Notes: generated by a model not told the origin, from the letters alone. A stretch of 64,000 bases of DNA from Uloborus plumipes (GCA_038373865.1 JAXGGA010004703.1:21361-85360); one strand, 5' to 3'. Numbered from the stretch's first letter, positions 36,399 to 48,890 are shown. Made by a program: numbers and translations.

Positions 36399-36801
36399 CA
36401 CTGCACAGCATGAACCGTTGTTTTTGCAGTATAATACTGGCAGCCAAGGTTTCATTTTAAAACTCTAAAATGCACAGTAATAAACTGTAAAGCTAGCAAT
36501 TCTAGTTTCTTACTGTAAAGTTAGAAATTTTACATTTTATTATTTTCAGCTGTATTATACTGTAAAAACAGCAGTATAATCCTGGCATCAAAGCTTCCAG
36601 TTTAAAACTGTAAAATGCACAGTAATAAACTACAAAATGAGCATTTTTACAGTTTATTACTGTAAAATTAGCTATTTTACAGTTTAGTACTGTAAAATCA
36701 GCGATTTTATAGTTTAGTACTGTAATATTAGCAAATTTTGTAGTTTATTACTATAAAATTTTCTGTATTATACTGCAAAACAACATTCATTTTCTACAGC
36801 G
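36399..36801. mobile_element. Family-1 MITE, copy D
   Basis: Starts CACTGCACAGCATGAACCG after TA (36397-36398), ends CATTTTCTACAGCG before TA (36802-36803). Partial-dimer structure as in copy C. Confidence 0.83.
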
Positions 36802-36803
36802 TA

Positions 36804-37682
36804 GCTCATGTCATTTCTAGTGCGTCTCTCACATACGAGATCCCGCTGGAAGGGCAAAGGGTGTTACAGGGGACTATAAAAGCAAAGAATTATGTAAGAA
36901 CAGATAGTCACAAACGCAATGCAAACATGCTACATGCGCATTTAAGTCCGAACTTGAAGAATGCAAAACAGGTCCCAAGTTAATTACACAATGGCGATTT
37001 TGCTCAATATTTTCGTTTTTAAGAAAGTTTAAAGCAATTTTTAGATATTACGACCTGTATATCTAATAAACAATTCACAGCAATAACACAGCTATCGTGA
37101 AAGTTTGTTAGAATGGCTCATTATTGCGACCGTCGGTTATTATCATCGTGGTGCATGTAATACAGCTGCAAATTTTCAACAACTGCCTTAAACCTTTATT
37201 AAAGACTAAACTACTGTGTGAAATCCTCGTTGGTCTTAAATTTGTGACTTGTTCTGCATCCACCATTTTCTGGCTTTGTGTGCACGTAACTTGTCAGTAT
37301 TACGTTTAAAAAAATCTGCTCGATTATCATTACTGCTTATCGAAAGTTCTAACACCCTCTGAAATTTGATTCAATCATTAAGAAGCATTCTGTATATAAA
37401 AAATTTACAGTTTACATGTGTGTGCGTGTCTGTATGTGTTAGTCAACCTCTGTACAAACGAAAAGGTCCATAATTTGATTTTGTTTATCTTCATATTTTA
37501 TTTTATTTTTAAATCCATAAAATTACTGCTATTGGGAGAAATAGTTAAATTTTAATTATGTGTTTCATAGCATTGAAATCTGTAAGAAACTTCCAGATAT
37601 ACTTTGCCTTTTGTTTGGAGATTGAAGGCCTAAATAATAGGAATAAAAACCAGTTTTTAGTAAACAGAATTATTAGTTTGTG
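36804..37682. other. AT-rich spacer
   Basis: Nothing recognised. Confidence 0.4.
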
Positions 37683-38023
37683 TAAAGAAATATTACACAA
37701 AAACATGTGGTGCTCAGAATATTTTTAAGTGTTGGTAAAATGAAAAAAAAAAAGTCCAAAAGATATAGTAAATCGATTTTGATGATTTTTTCTTATTGTT
37801 TTTTATAAAGAACAAAACTTTCAATCTTACTCACACACACACACACACACTAGCAAACACAATGTGTCTGTGTGTGAGTAAGAATGAAAGTTTGTTCTTT
37901 ACAAAAAACAATATGAAAAAATCTTACAAATCGATTTACTATATCTTTTGGACTTTTTTTTTTCATTTAATCAACGCTTAAAAATATTCTGAGCACCACA
38001 TGTTTGTGTGTAATATTTCTTTA
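37683..38023. repeat. Long hairpin with about 150-bp arms
   Basis: TAAAGAAATATTACAC at 37683 is inverted at 38008-38023, and arms match through ACATGTGGTGCTCAGAATAT, AAGTCCAAAAGATATAGTAA and CAAACTTTCA-like blocks up to a CA microsatellite at the loop (about 37832-37850). There are a few mismatches and small indels. Transcribed on either strand, it would fold into a long double-stranded RNA. Confidence 0.8.
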
Positions 38024-38470
38024 ACCCTTCTACTGATATTTATGCAAATCATTTTTGTATTATATGCAGAACTTCAAAAAAAAAAAAAACACTACCAATT
38101 ATTTGCTATTTAATTTAAGTTTAGAAATTATCTAGAGAAAAGGAAATGGGAAAGAAAATCTTACCAATAAATCAATCATCTTACCAAATTCCCTTTCAAT
38201 AAAAAAACCGACATTCTAGGTTTTGCGTAATACTCTCTTAACCTTTTTGCTGACATTTATTCAAGTCTTCTGAGTTTATGAATTGTTTGATATTCATTTT
38301 TAGATCAAAGGTAGTGACAAAACGTATTATGAAAATAGTTATTAAAAATGTAGTATACAAATGTTTTTGAGTCACATTTTATTTGATGAGTACTTACTTA
38401 CAAACCGGATACTGTACGGTTTTGTGTAATAGTATTTTGCTAACGTTAGGCATAATGTGCATACATTTCA
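38000..38470 (+). repeat. Diverged tandem repeat, about 200-bp period
   Basis: Three similar starts, TTTGTGTGTAATATTTC (38003), TTTTGCGTAATACTCTC (38220) and TTTTGTGTAATAGTATT (38419), each followed by a CTGACATTTAT-like block. Identity is low. Confidence 0.45.
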
Positions 38471-39164
38471 GAATCAGCACTTTTCATATCTATTATATTT
38501 ACTTTTCCTTCTTTCTTTAAGATAAAATCTTTTTTTTGCTAATAGAGACAGACTTCTTTAGCTCCTTAACAAAAAGAATATCTCCAATAGAAGTTTAAGA
38601 AAGGAAAGAGCCGAATTTTCCGGAGACGTTCGATCTATCCCTTTTATATCCTTTTTTCAAGTTCCCTCGGAGTGGAGGGATTGAATCTTCTGTTCGATGT
38701 CCCAAAGCTTGTTATCTCTGCCGCAAATATCCGAAAAGCGGACGGTACAAGTTAAAGGAAAATTATTCAGTAGATTTGGGCTTCCCTGCTGCTGGAGTTA
38801 TTTTTCTTTCTTTTCTACCAACTCGCACCGGAAGCTGTATTGACTTCCGCTACTTTAGCATTTGTGCTTGACAAGAAGATGTTACCCATCTTCTGCGAGG
38901 GAGTTTCGTTTTTGCTTTGCATATTAATTATTTTGTAGATTTCAGGGTTGCAGAGAGTGGGTTACCATTTCGGTTTATCCTTAAAGTTGATGATATTCTT
39001 TTACAGGCAGCAGCAAGAAAAGTCTTTAGTCTTTAGTCTTAAGCTACAAGCTAATTGTTTCTCTTTTCTAGTTGATCTCTCGCTTACTTCAGAAAAACAT
39101 TAGCAAAGCAACAAGAAATTACAAAAAACAAATAAAGTAACATAATCTTTAAACATAGTAAAAG
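38471..39164. other. Spacer with a GC-richer patch
   Basis: 38595-38900 is less AT-rich than its surroundings. No frame or repeat recognised. Confidence 0.35.
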
Positions 39165-39211
39165 CAGTCCCGTCATTTTGGGGGAGGGGATCAATTGACA
39201 CCCCCCCCCCG
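39165..39211. mobile_element. hAT MITE end fragment
   Basis: CAGTCCCGTCATTTTGGGGG, then GATCAATTGACACCCC, resembles the right end of the MITE at 56179-56354 (inverse). Confidence 0.55.
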
Positions 39212-39408
39212 TCTTTGAGAAAACAATATGTTTACGTATACGTGGGCTTGCTTTTTGTTGTTTTCCGATGAAATTGTATTGTGTTTGCACTACATATGCA
39301 CCAATAAGCAAATTAGCCAATTATCGATTACAGATTATTCGGCTTGGCCGATTAATGATTTTTTTTATCACAATCAATTTCAACATCAACTTTTTTTAAC
39401 AATTTATA

Positions 39409-39984
39409 CAGGGTTATTCTAAATGATGGACCCCTTTTTAAAAATTCATATTTATTAAAGTTTTCAACGAAAATTAACGTTCTTTAAATCAACGGAAAGA
39501 GAAGATTTGAAATTTTTTTTCATATATAATCATAATTGTTCAATGTGTCCACCGCGTGCTGTACGGCAAACATGAGTGCGGTAACCGAATACGTCCACAC
39601 ACGGCTTTTACAAACACTACCAGTCTTTTGAAACTGCTTAAACCAACGGCTTATGCTTTTTTTAGTTGGGGCTTTAATTCCAAATTTGGCACGAAATGCC
39701 CGCAGCACTAAAATTTGTGACGCAGTTTTTACAAACTGAAGAACGCAGAAAACCTTTTGGTCCACGGTCGCCATTTTCCTCAGCTGCGCCAGTAAATCAA
39801 ATTATAATCTAATCCGGTGCAAACTCTACTGGTGCGCCCTCTTTTTGCAGCTTCAGAAAAAAAAATTGTACTAAAAAAATTTTGAAATTTTATCTTTCCA
39901 TTGCAATAAAGATTGTTCATTTCGGATTTGTACTTTAATAAATATGAATTTTCAAAAAGGGGTCCATCATTTAGAATAACCCTG
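39409..39984 (-). mobile_element. Internally deleted mariner-like element
   Basis: TA-flanked (39407-39408, 39985-39986). Terminal inverted repeats of about 53 bp with one mismatch start CAGGGTTATTCTAAATGATG at both ends. 576 bp; only the first part of the transposase remains. Confidence 0.88.
39520..39774 (-). pseudogene. DUF4817-type transposase N-terminal fragment
   Basis: Reads MATVDQKVFCVLQFVKTASQ, then a segment with RAFRAKFGIKAPTKKSISRW, then FQKTGSVCKSR. This is the helix-turn-helix (DUF4817) that begins many insect mariner-like transposases. After residue 59 the homology stops because the catalytic part is deleted; the tail residues are read-through. The start codon is the first ATG inside the terminal repeat. 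Confidence 0.8.
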
Positions 39985-39986
39985 TA

Positions 39987-41323
39987 TTTTTAAAAGAGAT
40001 ATTTTTTTACTTTTGAGAGCCTATTTTTTTTTTCGATTTTTCTAACGTTTTCAAAATAATTTCAAAATTCCATCCAACTTTTTTTAGTTAATTTTGATAT
40101 TATTTTTAATAAGATGAACTAAAAACGAAAATTGAAATAAAAAACAGGAAAGACTGGGGTAAGCACGCTTACTAAGGAGCATTTTTAATTTAAGCTAATT
40201 CAGAATTTATTAATTTAAAAGCAAAAAACTTATTCAAAACTTATTATTTGAAAATTATGATGTTTTCTAAAACACGACGATAACAGAGAACAATATCAGC
40301 ATTAAAAAATGTTGCAACATATATATGTGGCAGGGCCGTAACCAGAACTATTGATATGGTTTACTATCTTGCAAAGGAGGAAACTTTTATGTCCTTTTTG
40401 TATGGTAACTCTTTGATGTCTATTCTGATTCTCTCAAAAAATATTTAGCTCTAACACTTCTTACAGTGAAAGACCGGTGCATAGATGATATCAGTTGCTG
40501 ATACTGCAAAAAGCAGTGGGAGGAATCAAATATGAATATGGGTGGATGGTTGAGCTTCCGAGTTTCCTTCGAAAGGTGAAGGGCTTGGGAGATAAAGGAA
40601 TCATATAACAAAACCCAAATTATGGTTAATTAAAGTTCAAAGTTTTAATGCTGCAGTTTTTGCAGCTTTTTTGTTTCTGGTTTTGTCGCTAAGTGAGCGT
40701 ATGAAGTTGGTGGAATGACATCTATCGTTTGATTTGCCAAGTTTTATTTGCTTGCCTGTCGTTGCTTACCATTGTCCAGGTTGGATTTTTAGAAAATGTA
40801 GCATAGTTCCTTCATCCTCCAAACTCTTCAAATATGTGGTACTAAAACTTAACCATATGTGTGACAACAATTGAAGCACAGAGAAATATCTTTTCAGTAG
40901 CGTTTCTTAGAGAAAAAAAAATTCCTAAAGATACCCATTTGAACTTTATGAATAAATAAGTTGAACGAATTTAAAGATTTATTCTGGCTGACAGCAAAAC
41001 TATTAGTATGAAAAAGAAGATATTGCAACAGTAAAGTTCCGCGTAATGGGTCTGAAAAAGTCAACTAACGATATTTTCATTTTCGTAATATGGAGTTAAT
41101 TACCGGAGAGAAATACAATTGTGTTGAAATTGCTAAAAAGAAAATCGAAATAACCATCTGCTTTTCAGAAATGAATTACTGTTTCTACGCGCATCCACGT
41201 AAATAACGTACATTTTACTAATCATAAATGCATCCTGCATCCTTAGACACAATTAAAAACTTGCATGCAATTTTTTTCCATTAACGATTATTTAGTTCAT
41301 TCTCTATAACTCATTCTTCAGTA
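39987..41323. other. AT-rich spacer
   Basis: Nothing recognised. Confidence 0.4.
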
Positions 41324-41331
41324 GGTACTAC

Positions 41332-41501
41332 CAGGGCCTAATTACTGAATAGGCCAACTAAGCCGTGGCCTAGAGCCACTAAAATTTGCTACTGAATGGC
41401 TTAAAGTGTTTTAACCAATGCCCAAATTTGTAAAGAATGATCACATTGGGCCCCAAAAACGTTTTTGGCCTAGAGTCTCGAAATATCTCAATCGGGCTCT
41501 G
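41332..41501. mobile_element. hAT-like MITE, 170 bp
   Basis: Ends CAGGGCCTAATT and GATCGGGCTCTG-like (CAATCGGGCTCTG). Flanks GGTACTAC (41324-41331) and GGTATTAC (41502-41509) match at 7 of 8 bases. Subterminal GGCCTAGAG modules are present near both ends. Confidence 0.65.
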
Positions 41502-41509
41502 GGTATTAC

Positions 41510-42614
41510 TCGCAATAAGTTTCAAACCGTCATAAAAAATCATTATTTTCTTTTTACATGTAGGAAAATGAGATAGGATACATTCATTTTTTCATTTTTG
41601 ACAGTTACAATTAAAAGATATTTGTTATATTTTGTTATATATATATATATATATACATTAGAAGTTTCTTCATAGGCGTAAGCTTCCCTTCGAAAATTGA
41701 CGAGAACATTTTTTTAATTTTGGGATGAATACGCTTAGCTTTACTGTTAAAGGCAGCTGCGCTGAAGTCCCTTAAATCTTTTACTATGGTTCCACAAAAG
41801 GAATAAAGAAACTCAGGAAATCTCTTTTATTTGTGCACAAAAAAGAAAAAAAAAAGAAATGTTAGAGAAAATAAAAACTTTCTTTTTTTAGAATGCAAAA
41901 ACTTTCCCTTTGTATTCTTTTCACGTCACTTGGTATCGAATTGCTTTCTGATTTATCATGGATGTGATAGAGATAAATATCTGGGCATAAAGTCAAACTT
42001 TAAATTTCTAATGTGCAACAAAACTTTATCTCGAGAAAAAACGAAGAGGAATACTATATTTTAGTTACTTCTTTTTGTTGTTAGTAAAGATTTCTAACAT
42101 ACAGACCAAAGCACCAACATTCTAAATGATTAAGTTTTATTTCCTACGAAAGGTCTCGTTAAAACATAATAATAATAGATAGTCATATAAATTCTCAAAT
42201 CTGGCATAGTTGATGAAGAAACGGATTACACTCTAATATGCACCTAAACCGTTGAATATCGTTTTTCATAATTTAGTTCAAGAAATACTAACAAGCAGAA
42301 GATTAGCACTTAAACGCGCCATATATTTACTTAATTCTGAAAAATATCTTTAGCAAATGAATAGCATGAAATCTTGGCAAGACATGCTTGAAATCGGTTT
42401 CAGAAAAAATATTTTATTGGAAAATGCATAGCTTCCATAAAAAATTTAAACATTAAAAAAGTATAAGTTACATCATTAATCATGTCTTTATTGGAGTTTC
42501 AACAATAAATCGATTGATTTTGACAACTAGGGCGTTGTGTTTAAAAATAATTGCTCCTTAAATACTGCATTATTTAAAGCGAGAAAGCTTAGCCAGTCCT
42601 TGCATCATACCATT
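41510..42614. other. AT-rich spacer
   Basis: A TA microsatellite lies at about 41636-41655. Otherwise nothing recognised. Confidence 0.4.
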
Positions 42615-42618
42615 TTAA

Positions 42619-42836
42619 CCCTACACTGCATAGCGTTGCCAATTGGATACATATATTTTTCCTTATGACCATGCGTAAGGCAACTCAAGCATAAAAAGAA
42701 AGTATTAGGTATTTTCAAAACACATATAACTATTTATCTTCAAAATAATTTTTTTATAAATGTGTTCCAATGTTTTCTTATTGCACTAAAAATATATATA
42801 TGTCTTTCAACGAACAAAAAAACATGCAGTGTAGGG
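42619..42836. mobile_element. piggyBac-like MITE with TTAA duplication (3)
   Basis: 218 bp with ends CCCTACACTGCAT and ATGCAGTGTAGGG, TTAA at 42615-42618 and 42837-42840. The ends closely match those of the element at 9108-9613 (CCCTTCACTGCAT), so the two are probably related. Confidence 0.82.
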
Positions 42837-43200
42837 TTAAGACCAGTCGAAACCGCTTATGGGAATAGCCATTTGCCAAGAAAAAATATTCTAATAAGCA
42901 GGATATTGCATTATCCGGATTTGAAATAATGCATTGAAATGGCTTGGCACATTGAAGATGCATTTTAAAGAGCGGGATATTCTTTTACCTGATATTCTAA
43001 TAAGCGGGATCGACTGTATTTTCCTCATCTAGCTGCTCTTTTTCATGCCTTAAAAATAAATAAATGAATAAATAAATAAAGTTGTGTCTAGTGACGCGTG
43101 TTCAATGAAATAATAAGGCTTAAATGAAGAAAATAAAAATCAGTTTTGACACCTCAAGTTCAAATTGTGATTTTTAAAATGCGGTGACGAATTGCGGTAA

Positions 43201-43278
43201 GTGTGTGTTGAGGTGTGTGTGTGTGTGTGCGCGCGTGTGTGCGTGTGCGTGTGCGTGTGCGTGTGTGTGTGTGTGTGA
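43201..43278 (+). repeat. GT/GC microsatellite
   Basis: About 78 bp of alternating GT with GC interruptions, a sequence able to adopt Z-DNA. Overlapping frames of His-Thr repeats are artefacts. Confidence 0.9.
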
Positions 43279-43440
43279 ATGTTTGCTCCTTCGCCAGCAT
43301 GTCCTGCATAGTGGTGCAGCAGGACTATTGCAGAGAGAGGCACCAAGTGCTACATCGACCGGTGAGCAGGTCCGTGTTGGTGGACCACCGGGAGGTGAGA
43401 CGATGGCAAACGGCCCAATCTGAAAGAAGAACAGTTTTTC
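43279..43440. other. GC-richer patch, possible exon, unassigned
   Basis: Much richer in GC than its surroundings and open in several frames. On the plus strand CTCCTTCGCCAG could be an acceptor and GGGAG/GTGAGA (about 43391-43399) a donor. On the minus strand CTGTTCTTCTTTCAG before ATTGGGCCG (about 43420) is a very good acceptor. I recognise no protein in any frame. Confidence 0.3.
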
Positions 43441-45157
43441 AGTGTTAAAAAATAATAACTGAATAACTAAATAAACTGTTGTCCCTGAACTGAGCATGTT
43501 CCATCTGTTTCTTTCTAGGGTCCTAGGGTCCATTACCAATGAGCAAATGAGCAGCTATTGTTCTGCTAAAACAACAATTAAAAGTCTTTTTTCTTTTTTT
43601 TTTTTGAAGTAGTTTTATAGAAGAAAAAACTTCCAAAAACATAACTGTTTTTCCAAAAAGAAAACGACTAGAAACAGTTGAAATTCTTCACTGGTTATAG
43701 GCGTTTATTTACTTGGTTGCTATACTTTTTCGACATTTCAACCTTAAAAAATTTCAAAAACGCTATTCATTTAAAACAATTTTACAATTAAAATTTGTTC
43801 ACTATTTGGTCTTCCTTTACGTTACAAAAAACAGAATGTTAACTTGTTCTACAACTTATTTCACATGCTGAGCCTTATAAATTATCTCTCTCTAACGTAA
43901 AATGACTTGTCACAAAAAATATACTAAACACTAATAATATTAAAATGTTAACGTTTGAAACAACCAATGGTTTTTGGATACGTGTTTGGGAAACAGAAAA
44001 AGAATACTGATTTGGCATTAATCTGTTTTTTTTTAAATATTTTTTGGAGTGTAAAAAGCCTTTTTGGAGAAAAAGAGCCGAGCGCAAAGTATTATGGGGT
44101 AAATGTAAACTGATAGTTTGTAATAGAAAGTACCAAAAAATGTTTTGCATGGATTTAAAAGGATTTCAGGCTCAATGTCATAAATACAGTTATTATCGTA
44201 AAGAAACTAAGCCTAGAAATCAGATACTTGGAGCTTGAACTGAAAAAGTCAAAGTTTAATCTACAAAAGAACAGTGAATACAGCTTCTCCGTTTTCATAC
44301 AAAGAAGGGAAAATATGAACAAAATCTATATTTTCTGGAAAGCTTGGAAGGATTGTATTTATTTTGGCTTTTTTTTTATTTCTTTAAATTTTTCAAGACG
44401 AGAAGAGGAGATTGAAGACAGTTCAAGCTGCAGACTGAAGAAAATGTATTACAACTGTCACAGCCAGTGAATACACCAGAGAATGTTTTGTTCACTTGGG
44501 GAAGTGAGTATAGGAATGCGAAATCGAAAAAGAAGCCTACATTACGCACCGCTACGAGTGAGAAAAATAGAGAATATTTAATTTCAAAAAGGTTTGCTTT
44601 TCGATGGATAAAGAATGAATATGAAAATATAAAATGAATATAAAAGAATGTACTCCCCCCCCCTTACTACCATTTTTTTACTTTTCCCTTATTTTTTATT
44701 GTAATCACAGTACACTGTTTACTTTTCAAAGATAATGGATTCAATTTTTTTTTCACTGCATTAATTTTTAACATAGCATAACTCATCTTCTGATGTTTAG
44801 TATTGTCTAAAACGTTTGACAAGCCTTTGTTAGATTTGCTTTTTCAGACAACGATTCCGCTACTGAATAAATTCAATATATCACACAAAATTATGGTTAA
44901 GTTATTAATGATTTCGCTCTGACTTAAGGAACTCTGTGTGGAAAAAAAACGAATCACTATTTTAGTGTATAGATGACGTTAAGTCTAAGTTTACAAATGC
45001 ACGCTTATAATAATTAAGCATATTTTTACAATCCTGCTTGTATAATTTTCTTAAAAGGGAAAGGATAAAGTTCTTTTCTTTGTGTCATATACTAAATAAG
45101 TGAAAATCTTTATTTGCGGAAAAATGTAAATTATCAAAAGTGGACTGTGTATGCTTG
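43441..45157. other. AT-rich spacer
   Basis: Nothing recognised. Confidence 0.4.
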
Positions 45158-45265
45158 CCCAAGTAGCACACTTCGTTTTTCAAAGGTTGTAAAATGGTTA
45201 TTAACGTTGTAACAACCGCTTAAAAACGTGTATAAAACTTTTAAAGGTTATTTGTGCTACCTGGG
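45158..45265. mobile_element. Palindromic mini-MITE (family 3), copy 1
   Basis: 108 bp, CCCAAGTAGCACAC at the left and GTGCTACCTGGG at the right, with inner arms AAAGGTTGTAAAATGG and inverse-related TTTTAAAGGTTA. A second copy is at 55711-55810. Confidence 0.65.
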
Positions 45266-45577
45266 TATGTAGTAACGCAATGGAATGTGGGTGGAATATC
45301 TTCTATGGAACACTATTAGAAGCATCAAAATTAATTACGTTTACAAACTCGACAACATTTGGATTGAATTCAACCGAGTCCAAGGATTCCAATTTGGAGG
45401 TGATTGCAGAACATATTTGGACACATGAATGTAGGAGTCAAATCAGCGGGATCAATGAAGTGATGAAACATTAAGTGAATCCCTTTGATTGTAGACTGAT
45501 GTAGATACACGCTTGAAAAGAAATAAATTGATATTGTATTGGATGAAAATTGAAGCATCGTTTATTCGAATACACTA

Positions 45578-45950
45578 CATTGTAAAAAATGAACGTTGTT
45601 TTTACAGTATAATACAGCTAATTGTATAGCAATAAACTATGAAAATTGCTATATTTATAGTATAAACTGTCAAATTGCTTATTTTGCAGTACTAATTTGT
45701 AGATATGCTTATTTTACAGTTTATTACCGGGCATTTTACAGTTTTAAACTGGAACCTCTGCTGCCAGTATTATACTGTTGTTTTTACAGTATAATGCATC
45801 TAGATTTTACGGCAATAAACTATAAAATTTCTAACTTTACAGCAAGAAACTATAAAATTGCGAGTCTTAGTTTATTACTCTGCAAATTACAGTTTTAAAT
45901 TGATACCTCATCTGCCAGTATTATACCGTTAAAACAGCACTTTTGCAGTG
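45578..45950. mobile_element. Family-1 MITE, copy E
   Basis: Starts CATTGTAAAAAATGAACG after TA (45576-45577), ends CACTTTTGCAGTG before TA (45951-45952). Opposite orientation to copy D. Confidence 0.83.
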
Positions 45951-46165
45951 TATGGCAGGAACTGTAAAAACAAATGTAGTAATATTTATAAAATCAAATC
46001 CCCCACACCATATTCGTTCCATTTTCTTCGACAAGTTTATGCAACGGAACAAGAATCAACCTTTGTTCTGAGTGCTTTCGAAGGGTATTTGGATCAAAAA
46101 CGGATACATTTGTTACCAGGGTTTCCCAGACGTCACTATTATAACAATTTGTTCAATTACTTTTA

Positions 46166-46570
46166 CACTGAAAAATATAAACTGTTGTTTTTACCAGGGT
46201 TTTTCCCTCTTCACATTTGGATAAAAAAAAATAATAATAATAATAAAAAGTAGGAGTCGGGAGTCGGAGTCGGCCATTTTTCCTCTGACTCCGTAGCCCT
46301 GGTTTTTACAATAGAATAATGGCAACAGAGGTTCCAGTTTAAAGCTGTAAAATGTGCAGTAGCAAACTGTAAAATTTGGAAATTTACAGTGTATTACTGT
46401 AAAGTAGCAATTTGACAGTTTGCTACTGTAAAAGTAGCAATTTTTATAGTTTACTACTGTAAAATTAGCAATTCTTATAGTTTACTATTGTACAACTAGC
46501 AATTACAGTAAAAGTACTATAAAATTAGCTGTTCTATGCTAAAAAAACATCTACGAGTATTTTTGCAGTG
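46166..46570. mobile_element. Family-1 MITE, copy F, interrupted
   Basis: Starts CACTGAAAAATATAAACTG after TA (46164-46165), ends TATTTTTGCAGTG before TA (46571-46572). Split by the nested hAT element at 46195-46301. Confidence 0.83.
46195..46301. mobile_element. Nested hAT MITE, 107 bp
   Basis: Begins CAGGGTTTTTCC, ends CCGTAGCCCTG, flanked by a perfect 8-bp repeat GTTTTTAC (46187-46194 and 46302-46309). The GGAGTCGGAGTCGG motif inside is typical of a widespread hAT end type. Confidence 0.85.
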
Positions 46571-46572
46571 TA

Positions 46573-46929
46573 TGCCAAACATTTTTGTTCGTACTTTTGA
46601 AAATCACCATATCATTTCAGGTCTCATAAGCATTGTTTGTTACTATTATAACCTGAAAAATACTTATGACGAGAAATAAATCTTTAAAATTAAAATAAAG
46701 ATTTTGAAAGTACATCAAAAGTTAATCCTATTATGAAATATTTAACATTTAAGCTGAAATGGATTTTTTGTTTATCACAGCTTCAATTACTGAAGCAGGT
46801 TTCAGCTCTTCAGAAATACTAGTGATCTGTCTATTTTCATAGAATACGAAGCTTCTTTACAATTAAGTGAAACAAAACATTTTTATGTGCTACTTCTTCT
46901 CAGTTCTTAATGCTTGAAAGAGTAATATT
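46573..46929. other. AT-rich spacer
   Basis: Nothing recognised. Confidence 0.4.
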
Positions 46930-46933
46930 ATAT

Positions 46934-47464
46934 ACTAGCTGCGTGACCCAGCGTTGCACGGGCTACATCTGAACAAAAATTAACAATACTGGTACAAAAA
47001 AGATAAAAAAAGAATTCATTTGTATTATACTGGATGAGCTCTCTCTAAACAGTTGCTAAAAAATAATTTTAACGAACGATATCTCTCGAGAAGAGTGGAA
47101 ACTAATCCACATTAAAAGGCAAATCATTGGGAATCATTGGAGAGCAAACTATAAGCTCCCCGTTTGAGTAACTGCTTGATTGTCAACCATTGTATGTAGA
47201 GAGCGCATCCACAGTTGCAAAAGTTTAGCAATACTCTTTATGAGCTCCATCTCTCGAGGAGAGAGGAAACTAATTCTTTTCGTAGACTTTATTATTTTTT
47301 ACATTTTTATTTTTAGTTATAACAATAACTCCTATAGCCTAAAGCCTTCCTGGATAAATGGACTATTCAACCCAAAAAGAATTTTTCAAATCGAACCAGT
47401 AGTTCCTGAGATTAGCGCGTTCAAGCAAACAAACAAACTCTGCAGCTTTGTATTATTAGTATAG
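46934..47464 (+). repeat. LINE/SINE-like dispersed repeat with ATTAGTATAGAT tail
   Basis: Begins CTAGCTGCGTGACCCAGCGT and ends CAGCTTTGTATTATTAGTAT. Contains the block AGTTCCTGAGATTAGCGCGT and a CAAACAAACAAAC run, all common in arthropod non-LTR 3' regions. A 94-codon frame crosses it but appears to be repeat DNA. Confidence 0.6.
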
Positions 47465-47465
47465 A

Positions 47466-48878
47466 TTGCTAGTAGAACTTGAACAAAACTAATTATATTT
47501 GTTCTATTCTGAAGGAAAAAGTGCATAAAAAGCTACGCACGTTATTTGAAACTTCACAATACCTTTTTTATAGTTAAAGATTAATTAAAGCGACGAAAAT
47601 AGATCACCATTAGTCTCCAATTACTCCTTAAACATTTTCTTTAGAATGTAACATCCTTTCATTTTAAGATTTCTATTCTAAAAGAGAAATGCTTTGTTTC
47701 TAAATATTTATTTTATCTTTAGATTTAAAATTTGACTTAACACAATTAACAATACAAATAATAGTCAAGTGCCTAATTAAGAAAATTAATGCTCATAATA
47801 GCTAATTGTTTATATTTAAAGGGAATCAAATAATTATAGAAGTAATTATTATGCTCAAAGGCTTTTTAAAGGAAAAATATTACTAAATTTCTAATGAGTA
47901 TAAATATTCTTTAGAGTTAAGCCCATAGATAAAAAATCAGACTTTTAAACCATTGAAACGCATACAGAAATAAAAGGAATATCTTTTAAATATAAAACTC
48001 TTTTCCACTCCACTTCTCCCCCCCCCCAAATGTAAAAAACAAGCGATTTGTAATATTTTGCCCGTGTTGTTTTAATAACACTGATTTTATAATTTTTTTA
48101 ACACAAAGGAAATAAAGTGATTTCTCTTGTTGAATAAATTAAAAATATTTAATAAGAACTGCACATAACTATCTTAAAGATAGAGGTAATTTCAAACATT
48201 TTGAGCTAAAAACACTTTTTTTTTAGAATTTATGTTAATTTCACTTCAAGTAAGGTTTCAGTTACTCATTAAATAAATAAGCTACGTTTAGGCAGTGGAA
48301 AAAATATTATGTCGTTTTACATACACAAATGCTTGCATATATGCAAAATATGTAAAACAAGTAATAAAATAACCCTATATCATGAAAAGTTTATCGAAAT
48401 CTTCGCGTTTCTCAATACCTTTTGGGAAATACTTAGAATTTAATTCTACAATTATGCATGTAGCTCTTCAATTTACGATATCTAGTTGAAACAACTGCGA
48501 TCAGAACAATTACGGTTATAAAAAAGTTTTAATAAATTTCAAAACTATATTAGATGGCTTAAGTTTGTTTCTATGGTCTTTTTTAAAGTCCTATTGTGTG
48601 ATTTATTTTAAAAGTTTTTGAATGTGACACTACGATCATATCGTGTTCATTAGAATGGAAATATCTGCCTAAAGCAGTGCTCATCATAAAAATTTTACTT
48701 ATACATAATATTGCTGTACAATTCGAAACGTCATACAGATGACTGCAAATGTGTTGTTACAGCCATTTAAATAAATCGTTCATACATACTAACTCAAAAC
48801 CTTGAGAATGCATTATTAAAGTCATTCGCACAGCGTCTCATTTCTCAATCATCATCATGACCATCATCATGTTCAAAG
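47466..48878. other. AT-rich spacer
   Basis: Nothing recognised; a CATCATCATGAC run lies near 48850. Confidence 0.4.
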
Positions 48879-48890
48879 ACTAAGTTAGAA

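Noticed and set aside
43140..43539. His-Thr rich proteins on the minus strand
   Set aside because: Translation of the GT microsatellite; only the neighbouring GC-richer patch is kept as a weak exon candidate.
47180..47464. 94-codon frame as a gene
   Set aside because: Lies in a dispersed LINE/SINE-like repeat with the known type of 3' tail.
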